A program made the translations under genes and the position numbers. A stretch of 64,000 bases of DNA from Crambe crambe. Its lineage: Eukaryota; Porifera; Demospongiae; Poecilosclerida; Crambeidae. Numbering within the stretch: position 1 is the first letter of the stretch; each line of letters opens with the position of its first letter. Below, in pieces: positions 24,526-56,500 of this stretch. The DNA lies in contig OZ004586.1 of NCBI GenBank assembly GCA_963924555.1, positions 5,662,501 to 5,726,500 on the forward strand, in the 5' to 3' direction. The notes beneath the pieces were generated by a model. That model was not told the origin of the DNA. It did not search any database and saw nothing but the letters and a program-made list of their open reading frames with translations.

Positions 24526-26925
24526 AACTATATTCACATTGGCTCAAGACTGTACAGCTTTACCTAAAGAACAAAGAGATGTTCACAGATTTACTTTCCT
24601 CAGCATTGTGCTTTATCTAGATATAAACTACTTGTGATGTAGTGCAACCTTACCTAAGTATCACAGATTTAGCTATGTACATTGTAGTACTATAAGTATG
24701 ATTAATTATAGTTCCATTATCAGCTGACATTCTAAATTTCAGTAATGGCAATAACCACAAAACCAGGAATCAAGTCTCCAAGTCAACCACATAGGTTACT
24801 AGCCACTACGTATGTGCTATGAAAAATAATACCAAGAGGTTTGGGAGAAGGCTTTTCACTTGGAGTAACTGTAAAATGATATTGTGGTAGAATGTTTAAA
24901 TTGGTCAGTTCACCTATTAATTTTTGTACGATAAAAGAAAAGAAAGATGACTTAAAAGCAATAGAACACTATTCAAATAATACTCGGGAAATGCAAGCAT
25001 TGTGGGGCAAGTGCACATTACCCAAGGTTGTACATTAGAAGATAATATGTACGAAATATAACCTAGTAGAAATTTCTCAGCCGACTCCCTAGTGTGGGGC
25101 TCACTTTGCTAACCCAACTATAAACTTACTTGCTACAGGAAAGCATGTTGGAGGTTTTCACTCCCATTTTCCATCCACACATTTGAGAAAAAGTGGTCCT
25201 TGAAAAACAGTGCTCCCATTATAAGTAAATTTGACTACAGTCCCAGGGAATATGGCAGACATGTTGATAACTAGGTGTGTATCCAGTGATTGCAATGGTG
25301 GACATGGATCTATTGTTAATCAGCTTCCATTAACCATTACTCAGAGAAAAGAGCTAGCTGCACTCACTATCACATGCAGGAGCAGCTGGAGTCCATTTTC
25401 CCTCATGATTCCAATTGAATGACTGATAGCCTTCATTGATCTTAGTTCCTTGAGTAGTGCTGTTGTGTATAATGGTGAAATTACCATTAGAAATGTTGAA
25501 AGTCAGACATTCAGCTGGAAGAATAAAATTGTATCACATCTCTGAATAGACAGTTTCAAAAATATGTAGTTGAAAAATGATGTACTGGTATGCTTTGTCA
25601 TTGAGTTATACCAGTGGTTAGTGAAATGGAATTCTGCATGGGCACATGTCAGTGGAAGCTCTATCAGTAGAAGATCTTGTGAGTGCACAATAATCTTGTC
25701 ATTGAACAGTTAGACAGAGTAACCTCCTGGGGCACAGCAGTCCAAGTGCCACTGGAAGTGGATGCAATGATGAGAGCACCATTTACATGCCAACTATTTT
25801 CACAGCGCAAGGTAACCATCATTCCAATACTGGTACTCTCGTTGAATGGAAAATATAATGACAGTACTGGGCACACAGCTATGTATTCAAAACTAATAAC
25901 ACACGAGCAAGTAATAATGAATAAACAAGGTCCTTTTGGTTAGAAGCATCAAATCAATGACTGTACCCTGCAAAAGGATTGCAATATCTGAGAATATGTA
26001 AGGAGCTATCACTTAATGATCATTAAGGAATGTTGTTGTTTTTTCAAGGGCAAACCAGACAGAAAATATGCACATTTGGAGTTATGGAACTATATTAATG
26101 TGCACAGATTGAATACTGGTACATAACGAAATAAAATGGTATCCCACTAGCCTCACTGAATATCTGTGCAATAATTTTTTTGGATTTTCTATTATTACTA
26201 CAAGTATCAAGATGATCCTAGAAAGGTGAGCACTTCAGGTTCCACCAGGACAACGACTGATAGATGTAATAGCTCCACCTAAATGCTAACCTTCTTCACT
26301 CACCACATTATCAACATATCAGGTGAAGGTCTGACCTTAACAGAGGTGGGCAAGTAGCTGCAACTAAATACAACACTTGATCATTAGCTATAGGGAAACA
26401 TGCAAAAGGAAACTAGGAGGGTGGTTTACATAAAATTATGGGTCAGGCCACATGCATGGAGTACACTAGGATGTAGTATCACAGGATTGATCCAGGATTT
26501 TAACTCTGGTGTTAGCCACACTTGTCTCAGCCAAATCTGACCACATGGCTTATTTAGGCTCGTGTTGCAGCTATTTAGTTTACCATGTCAGAAGATAAGC
26601 TTATGTAGCTATGTAGTATGCTTGGTTCTTGTTCTAATTCTGAAGAAATGCAAAGTGAGCCACTCAAAGAACCACTCCATCAGGAGGATTGTCTGATCAA
26701 CCAATGATGGAGAAAAATGTCTGATCAACCAATGATGGAGAAAAAACAAGTGGGGGTTTCATTGGCCCAGCACCACTCTAAAAAGGCCTGGGGAGAACCC
26801 TGTACATGTTTCAGTAGTACTACAGGTCATTCAGTGGACCGGTTGTAAGGAGTGCGACTAAATTATCTGTGGTTGTGCTTTTTTCAGTCACTAGCCAAAT
26901 ACAAGTGAATAAACACTCACAGGCT

Positions 26926-27112
26926 ATCTGATTGTGATGAAAAGGCAGAGAAACATGTGACCATGATCAATAGTACAACTCCACATTTATTTTCTGGCAC
27001 TGATGATTAGTCACATCCAGAAAAAAATTTTTTTAAAAATGTAGTTGTACTATTGCTCATGGTCACATGTTTCTCTGCCTTTTCATCACAATCAGATAGC
27101 CTGTGAGTGTAT
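26926..27112. repeat. Inverted repeat, arms about 60 bp
   Basis: The left arm has AGGCTATCTGATTGTGATGA, AAAGGCAGAGAAACATG and TGACCATGA. The right arm (27045-27110) is its reverse complement. The functional gene has only one such arm at 36085-36165, so the second arm arose or was retained only in the duplicate. Confidence 0.65.
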
Positions 27113-27584
27113 CATAATGTCCATGTTACTAACCTTGAACACAAGTACATTCCATCTGCCTCCCTCCAGGCAAGTGAGAGTGTGAGCTCCAGTCAGTGTG
27201 TTGCACCAAGAAACCTATCACTGCATGAAGATGGCTAACTGAAGGGAGCTCACTGCAGGATGCTAGAAAGCATAGCAATGACAACAACAACAAAAAAAAA
27301 CAACAACACTGTATACTGCTAAAGTGTCTAGCTACATAATATCAGACCCTGCATGCTGACATTTATTGAGTACACTAGCTATAGCAGATCCAGGAAGATG
27401 AGGATTCTACTGATCACTGCTTGAACATGTGGACACATCACCCCCACCAATTAGATGATAGTCAGGATTGCAGTGCATAATGACAGTTGTGCCTACAGTG
27501 AGGTGTTTCTTTGGAAGTAAACTGCCCATTGTTTATACTGAATGCTGAGCAGACAGCTACAATATAGCACTAGCGTGCCCAACA

Positions 27585-27690
27585 TCATTCTGAATCAGTT
27601 TCTGGTTTGGTTTTTATTTCTTTAGCCTCTTGTAATCATATGTCCTTCCCTCATGAAATATATCTACCCCATACTGATTTAGTAATATAG
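27585..27690 (-). repeat. Inverted copy of an intron 23 segment
   Basis: CTGAATCAGTTTCTGG, TAATCATATGTCCTTCCCTC and CCCCATACTGATTTAGT match the reverse complement of 38095-38205, which lies in the intron between SRCR14 and CCP1 of the receptor gene. It adjoins the duplicate, so it may mark an inversion breakpoint or be a small dispersed repeat. Confidence 0.6.
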
Positions 27691-28326
27691 CTAGCAAGTA
27701 TCTCTTAATAATGCTATCACTGTGGTACCACTCATGGGCACTTTACACACATACTACTTTAAGACTTACAATGTGACTGTGAACGTCCCTTAATGATAAT
27801 ACCATCAAAATTAAGTGCAACTGCATCATGAGTGTGTGGAGTTTCTGAGGGTACTATTGCATGACACTATGTACATACATAGGGCATTTTGGAGTGTAAA
27901 ACAATTTCAATGAGTCCTGCATGACTTGAGTCAGCTTGCTTGCTGAATTATATTTATGCAATAGTTACTAGAGAAATGCAGTGGGGCAAGCCTGATGTTC
28001 TGGATCGATATGGATTGCTTCAATTTGACATGTTTGCATATTTAAAGCTGGAATGGACTATGAAACCAAAGTGTGCTCTGGGTGTTTAATTTTGTACATG
28101 TGTGTTTTTTTTTTCTGTGTAGGATATGATGATCAGTCTGCAGGGATGTATAGATGCTGGTGTTTTGTTGCCAAAGTTTGCGCATGCGTAAATGTAATGT
28201 TACCAGATGATCATTGCAGAGAAAAACCATTAAAAGTTGGAATGTATGAAATGTACTACAATAAAAAATATATATAGTAGAAATCTCAGCCAACTCGCTA
28301 GTGTGGGGTTTGCTCAGGCTCACCCT
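27691..28326. other. Spacer before the minisatellite
   Basis: It contains a dispersed repeat block (GGCATTTTGGAGTGTA and ACAATTTCAATGAGTC, about 27880-27930) also present at 6285-6325 and, split, at 60650 and 61430. I see no supported gene. Confidence 0.45.
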
Positions 28327-28332
28327 AATTAT

Positions 28333-28902
28333 ATTCAGTATGCAATAGTTATCCTTATTCTATTTAGTATGCAATAGTTATCCCTATTCTATTTAGTATG
28401 CAATAGTTATCCTTATTCTATTTAGTACGGCAATAGTTATCCCTATTCTATTTAGTATGCAATAGTTATCCTTATTCTATTTAGTATGCAATAGTTATCC
28501 CTATTCTATTTAGCATGCAATAGTTATCCCTATTCTATTTAGTATGCAATAGTTATCCCTATTCTATTTAGTATGCAATAGTTATCCCTATTCTATTTAG
28601 TATGCAATAGTTATCCTTATTCTATTTAGTAATTACGGCAATAGTTATCCTTATTTTATTTAGTTATTATGATGCTTATTCTATCTAGTATGCAATAGTT
28701 ATCCTTATTCTATCTAGTATGCAATAGTTATCCTTATTCTATCTAGTATGCAATAGTTATCCTTATTCTATCTAGTATGCAATAGTTATCCTTATTCTAT
28801 CTAGTATGCAATAGTTATCCTTATTCTGTTTAGTACGGCAATAGTTATCCTTATTCTATTTAGTAATTCTATTTAGTACGGCAATAGTTATCCTTAGTTA
28901 TT
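28333..28902 (+). repeat. 29-bp minisatellite, first block
   Basis: About 19 units of TATGCAATAGTTATCCTTAT followed by TCTATTTAG. Variants are TATCTAG and TACGGCAATAG. There are no spacers of unique sequence and no repeat-spacer structure, so this is not a CRISPR array. It resumes at 29990. Confidence 0.9.
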
Positions 28903-29160
28903 ACAAGTAAGTGCAAAAAATTTCTTCTAAATAAAAAGGTTAAGTAGGGATAGCTTAAAATCTAGCTGGGCTATATAATGTACTGCAGTCGTATGAAAAC
29001 AATCCCTACATTTACATCCAATATACCTATAGCTAGCTATGGCAGTTGTAAAAGTAGGGATTGTTTTCATACGACTGCAGTACATTATATAGCCCAGCTA
29101 GATTTTAAGCTATCCCTACTTAACCTTTTTATTTAGAAGAAATTTTTTGCACTTACTTGT
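28903..29160. repeat. Perfect 107-bp foldback
   Basis: Bases 28903-29009 and 29054-29160 are exact reverse complements by my reading: the outer ends are ACAAGTAAGTGCAAAAAATT, the middle has GTTAAGTAGGGATAGC, and the inner ends are AACAATCCCTAC. The loop is about 44 bp. Perfect arms imply recent origin or gene conversion. Confidence 0.85.
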
Positions 29161-29989
29161 TTCTATCCTTTTTTCTTAGTGCTTGAAGTTTAATATAAGT
29201 TTGTGTATGTGGCAGTATTTACTGTCACTTCAACTGAGAGTATATGCATGCAGTGATTATTAATTTGACATGAGTATCTTTTTCTTTTGTAGGTAGCAGT
29301 CTCTGGTTGAAGAATTTGTTTAGCTATTTAAGTTTTGTCTATTATTTAATATAAAACTTTACAGCAACAGCAATGTAAACAGCAATGTAGCTAAATGACA
29401 TGTGAGTTGACTACACTACAGCCAAGTACTGGCTATAATACTACTATAAGATGAGCATCTGTACTGTAATTCAGCAAGGAGTGACTAGATAAGACAATTA
29501 AGCTAAGCTAAACTTAAGAAGCTTACGTGGCTCCGCCCATAAGCCCCGCCCCCTAACGACGTGCACTTCAAAATGGCGTCGAAAGATTAGCTAGTGTTCC
29601 GAGTGCTCGAATAGTGAAGTAGAGCCTTAGTCAAAACTAATAGCAAAAGATCAGCCTCTAGGTGCCGCTCTAACAGATGGCCAAAGCAGAATTTTGATGA
29701 CTATAGCCAGTAAGTCGGTACGTCGATCTTATTATCCTTATTATTATTATTATTATTATTATTATAAAGAAAAAGAACAAAAGTCAATTTTAGAACTCGC
29801 TTTTTTCTTATGTTAGCGAATGAATTTTTGGTTTTTGAACATTCTCCTCTCTTTTTTGTAGATGTAATAATTCACTGTAGCCTTCTGAGAACCTATAGAG
29901 TAAGGATAGAAGAGAAAGAAGAGTTTTAGTTTATACAGTCTTATGACCTTTGACCCGCCATCCCTACTTAGAGAGTGCTAACGCACTCT
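28903..29989. mobile_element. 1.1 kb insertion splitting the minisatellite
   Basis: Minisatellite units stop at GTTATT and resume at ATGATGCTTATTC; the undisturbed variant GTTATTATGATGCTTATTC is present at 28664. The insert starts with the 107-bp foldback, carries an ATT run at 29725-29765, and ends with TTTGACCCGCCATCCCTACTT and the hairpin GAGAGTGC-TAAC-GCACTCTC. Part of it (AAAATGGCG, TAGCAAAAGATCA, CTTATGACCTTTGACC) matches a repeat at 63318-63480. It carries no transposase. Confidence 0.65.
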
Positions 29990-30188
29990 CAATGATGCTT
30001 ATTCTATCTAGTATGCAATAGTTATCCTTATTCTATCTAGTATGGAATAGTTTCTATCTAGTATGCAATAGTTATCCTTATTCTATTTAGTATGCAATAG
30101 TTATCCTTATTCTGTTTAGTACGGCAATAGTTATCCTTATTCTATTTAGTTATTATGATGCTTATTCTATTTAGTACGCAATAGTTAC
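29990..30188 (+). repeat. 29-bp minisatellite, second block
   Basis: The same unit as 28333-28902, resuming after the insertion and ending a few bases from the receptor gene's stop codon. The 3' UTR of the receptor mRNA would therefore run into the minisatellite. Confidence 0.85.
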
Positions 30189-30192
30189 AGAG

Positions 30193-51850
<21,658 letters not shown>

Positions 51851-52510
51851 TACTGCAGCGCAGCTACTGACACCGTATTTTCAATTCCAGCCAATTTGAC
51901 CCTTTACCGACCCAAAGACGCATGCGCATATCCATATCCACATAAGCTGGGGACATGGGGATTAGTTAGTATTATTACTTTTGCGTGTAGCTAGCTATAT
52001 AAATCTGACTAGGGGAGTCAATTTCTAGGAGGAAATGATTCCCTGCATCCATGTGTGGGGAGTCGTTTGCCTAGTAGTAGTGCCTAGGGCAAATAGCTCA
52101 CTACAGTAACGAAGATGCTACCTAGCTAGCTAGCATGAAAGGACATAATGTACAGTCTGTGTGAAACCAATCTCGTATTCCACCATACACTTCTGGCATT
52201 AGGCAGGGGAAGTAAATCTGTGACACTTGTTGCTGCAGCATATAGCTACCTCTTTGTGATAAAGGCCTTTAACGTGCACAGCCACCAGGGAGTATTTTTA
52301 CCAGGGGGGTCATTTTCCAACCATGACTTTGACACCAGTCCAAAGAACAAACACCTTTACATAATTAGCTAAGTGCATTTAGATCAGGCAACAATAAAAT
52401 GGCTATAAAATGGTGCTACTCTTAAGAATTCAATTGTAGAATCTGGGAATTCTCACCTTCCTTTCATAGCAGAACAGCAATCAATAAGTCACTATTGTTA
52501 GCTTGTAGCA
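51851..52510. promoter_or_regulatory. Head-to-head region between the receptor gene and the 7TM pseudogene
   Basis: Near the receptor start the minus strand reads GGTAAAGGGTCAAATTGG, about 45-60 bases upstream of the ATG. Just beyond is GCATGCGC, an NRF-1-like palindrome (about 51920). The remaining 500 bp show no supported gene. Confidence 0.45.
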
Positions 52511-53372
52511 ATGTTGAGCTTAAATGCTACAGATTTTGATGAAAATTTATTCATAAATATAAATGCTGCCATATGCTGTGCTCTATTCCTATTCATAGCA
52601 GTTCCTTCTCTAATTCTATTCATATTGTGTACAATCGCTATTGTTTCTGATGAAGTCATCAACTGGCATCTAAAATATGTTTTGCTAAACATATTTGCAG
52701 CAGAAATATGTTTTTCACTATCTCTGAATATTCATTTTCTTGGATATCCTGCTCGTGCCTTCTTTGATATTCCAGGTAATATTGAGATTTGTAAAATAAA
52801 TCTTGGCCTCGGTATAATTGGAAATACCACTAAAGTGACATCAATTACCCTGTATGCTATTATGGTGTATATATTCATCAAATATAGTACCAAGAAAGTG
52901 AAATGGTATGTCATAATACCATCCACAATTGTATTTTGGATGATCTCTGTAATATTTGCCATACCAGTTTTAGTCAGCAAGCATGATGATGGAAAAGACC
53001 ATATTCTACTTAATGGATTTTGTACTATTGATGTTATGCAAAGATTCAGTCATTCCGAACAAATCCAATTTGCAGCACAAGTCATTGTGGCCTCAGTTGT
53101 GGAAATTTTTGGCTGTGGTAGCATCCTTGTTACTTTTGGCAGTCTCATCTACTGCTACATTAAAAAAATGTTCTCTCAACAGAAGCAGACATCAAAAAAG
53201 CAATCGCTAAAAATATGCTCTATCTTGGAATAGGAGCAGTTATGTCTATCTTTATGGAGTCATAGTGTTTCGCTCTTTTGTTTCCATATACACGCCAATT
53301 GTTACAATTATTTTGCTAAAGCCTGTTCGTGAAGCTGTGAAAAAAATTGTACTACGATGCTGGGGTTACTAA
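52511..53372 (+). pseudogene. Seven-transmembrane receptor (GPCR-like), two frameshifts
   Basis: The first 225 residues carry five hydrophobic helices. N-linked sites at the start (NATDF) and paired cysteines before helix 3 (EICKINLG) and in loop 2 (GFCTID) fit a GPCR. KYSTKK stands where DRY would be. The main frame then ends (stop at 53233). Helix 6 continues in another frame (EADIKKAIAKNMLYLGIGAV) and helix 7 in the third (VFRSFVSIYTPIVTIILLKP then VREAVKK), ending at 53370-53372. Two shifts, near 53180 and 53262, and an apparently shortened helix 6 to loop 3 indicate a pseudogene. I do not recognise the subfamily; it could be a sponge-specific expansion. Confidence 0.7.
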
Positions 53373-53517
53373 CATTAATGCAGATGCTCACATTGAAACA
53401 CTAGTAGTATACAGATGTCTGATCAAACTATTAATTTTAGGTTATACATACATGTATGATAATTATTATGAATGGTGGCTGATAACAATTTCAATTTCTC
53501 TAAGATATATACTAAGG

Positions 53518-56500
53518 TTAAAGACCTTTTAACTTTTGCATTAGTTCATCCACACTAATATTTTCTGTAGCCCCAACCTCCTGTAAAAATAGAATATCAT
53601 TTTCTTTGACCAGACATATCAATGATCATGGGAGTTTATTATTACCTCATCTTTTTCAGCTGACTTTTGAGCTGGAACCGTGTAAGCAAATTGAATCCCT
53701 TCTGAAAGTTCAGTACCTCCTTGACCACAACTAGATGCAGAGTCACCTCCTGCCTCCTCAACTAGACTGATTCCTATGAGAGCATATGTAACCTCACAAA
53801 TCTAATACTAGCCATTGTCACATATACCCCATTCATTGCTATCATGAATAACTTCTTCAGCATCATTCTTTGCTTCTTTGTCGGAATTCCCTGCAGGTGG
53901 ATGCATTTCAAGATACTTGTTGTACTCCTCCTGCCTTAAGCGACAGTGACTGCTGCTGCACTGTGGGTTTGGCTTCATACTCATGGTTGGGAAAAAATCA
54001 CTCATGGCATTGTAGCCTACGTACTCTGAAACAGTACCAAATCCTAGCAGGTACCTATAAAGATGATCATAATACTAATCAAAGTGGAGTCACAATATAT
54101 ATGAATATAAAACGCATATATTATTATTAAGTGGACTGAATATGGAAAACTTGATAATGCTACATATCACTATGCTAACTTGAGTGCGTTTTGAACTAGA
54201 AGACCAGCCACAACAGCCATGGTGGTAGGAAGGGAAGCTGCACAAACCCCTTCACGCTTGAGGGTCTTTTCATCAACACCAGAAGCAACCACCAAAGGAG
54301 GAGCACACTGCACATAGTATAGTACACACAGTAACACATATGTAGAACATACATATACGGGACAAAACCCTTTGCCTATAAAGTTTAAAATGAAGAGTAC
54401 GTAATAGCATATAATCATGGTTGAATTATAATGATTTTTCTGCAAACCTCCCAAAATAGTTTACAGGATTTCCATCTTTTGATTCAGTGGTTGCCAAATT
54501 TGATGGCTCTATCACCATTAAATTAGTTTAAACAGGTAACTTTCACAGGTAATGTTATAGGGCCTCCTTCTCCTCCCCAAACATCAACCAGCCAAATGTT
54601 TAATTTACTCACAGCAAAGCAAGCAGTCCTACCAGGCCCGATGAATTGTATGTGGCCAGACACAGCATTTTCACTAACACCACTTTCAATCCAGACCTGC
54701 CCCTTCTCATTGCAAGCCTGGTTAATGGCCATTCGAGCCTCAAAGTTATCCACACAACTCAAGACCAAATCTACTGGCTTATCCTCACCAGACAAGTGAC
54801 CACAACTACACAAAAAGGAGGAAAATGGGGCACCTCACAATTATTTGACACAGCACACAGTAAATATTATACTATATTCTACTGGTTGTCAGATTATAGG
54901 AAATGCACAACATTGGGTGAGTGAAGACAGAAATACATCACTCTGTCACTGTATGAATGTATATGACTGAAAGAATATCAGTGGCCATTAAACTCACTAG
55001 TGGCTCACTTTGCTCATGATCACACTTTACCATTATTAAAGAATTCATATGTACACTTACTGGCTGGAGAGGGTCAGCTGATAAAAATCACTTATCAATT
55101 ATCAGGTATCCAAATAGATATTATTCAATCGTATATCCTCGTATTGGTCTACATATATGTATGTATGTATGTATTGGGTTGGAGAGAGACAGGAAGAAGT
55201 TTACAAGAGCACGCAGTGCTGCCAGGAGACCTGTGAGGCTAGCCAAAGATGCTTGGTTCCAGAGGAAGGCTACAGAGGCAGAAAGAGGGAAAAGTGGCAG
55301 ACTAGTGTGGCAATGTATCAGGGACATCCAGAATGGAAGGAGAGGGCTTGTTCCCTTTAGATCTGCAGCTGTACGAGATGAGGATGATAATGTGTGGAGC
55401 ACCCCTGATATGCAGCAGCAGAGATGGTGAAGATATTTTGTGAAGATTTTGAACATCCAGAGTGAGTATGATGTGAGTGAACTTGAAAAGGTTCAACAGA
55501 GACCTTTGAGATCTGACTTCAGAGGAGGAGTTGATGTGTGCTATAGGGAAGTTGAGGAATGGGAAGGCTGCTGGAGAGTCTGGAATTCTCCCTGAAATGC
55601 TGAAGGCTGTGTCTCGTGAGGAAGAAGTCATGACTATGCTGTTAGAGCTAGTGACTGATGTGTGGAGGGAGTGTAGGGTTCCAACTGATTGGTGTGATGC
55701 TGTACTAGTGCCAATTCCTAAGAAAGGTGATTTGAGTAGATGTGATAACTGGAGGGGGATAACTTTATTAGATGTGGTAGGAAAGGTAGTGGCTCGGGTG
55801 ATTCAAGGACGGCTGCAGAAGCTTGCAGAGGACGAGTTACCAGAATCACAGCGTGGTTTTTGGAAGGGAAGGAGTTGCACAGACATGATATTCACGGTCA
55901 GACAGCTAGTTGAGAAGTCTTGGGAACATACAGCAAGGTCATTCTTCACCTTTATAGATTTAAGGAAGGCATACGACTCAGAGGCATTATGGGTGGCACT
56001 GAAGAAGCTGGGAGTTCCTTTAGAGACCATTGAGCTCATCCAGTCCTTCCACCAGAATATGAAGGCAAAGATCAGGCTGGATGGGTTGTTGTTGGATGAA
56101 TTTGATGTCAAGAATGGTTTGAGGCAAGGATGCTGCATGGCTCCAGTGTTGTTTAACTTATTTACTTGTCTAGTGGTGGAGCACTGGAGAGATAGGTTAG
56201 AAGGTGTAGATGGGGTAGGAATCACGCTCAAACACAAGTTTGATGGGAAGCTATTTAGAAGGTATATCAGGAATGCTAGTGTCAGGGTGTTGACAGAATG
56301 TCTCTTTGCCGATGATGGAGTCTTGTTAGCATCCACAAGATCTGGTGTTAAGAAAGCCATGGTAGAATATCAGGAAGTATGCTTACTTTTTGGCTTAACA
56401 ATTAGCCACCCTAAGACCTAGTCTGGCGTAGCGGCGACCCTTACCAACCCAAGGGAAGGAAAAAGGGTCTGGGGACATTAGCATCAACGACTTGTGTCTC

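Larger units (their letters stand above)
24217..27570 (-). pseudogene. Decayed partial duplicate of the receptor 3' end (CCP to tail)
   Basis: Compared with the receptor gene upstream on the same strand, copies can be followed in order: last exon (24217-24290), membrane exon (about 24725-24790), stalk exon (about 24836-24880), CCP11 (25136-25320), CCP10 (25370-25515), CCP9 (25725-25875), fragments of CCP7 (about 25942), CCP6 (26236-26350), CCP5 (27125-27260) and CCP4 (27390-27570). CCP10 has lost about 27 bp plus further small deletions, CCP6 has lost internal bases, and the first cytoplasmic exon is missing. The last-exon copy still reads DDVTSDDYQTRPLHTDTDGN with an acceptor. It is most likely a dead segmental duplication, though single exons could still be spliced. 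Confidence 0.8.

Noticed and set aside
25231-25422. Plus-strand frame beginning MTTVPGNMADMLIT
   Set aside because: It is the antisense of the decayed CCP11/CCP10 copies; a related frame (VNWTTLPGNMAEVLTTR) lies antisense to the functional CCP11 at 33510.
28333-28902. Array of about 29-bp repeats resembling a CRISPR
   Set aside because: Units are directly adjacent with no unique spacers, and the genome is clearly animal. It is a minisatellite.
55803-56360. 185-residue minus-strand frame
   Set aside because: It is the exact antisense shadow of the LINE reverse transcriptase.
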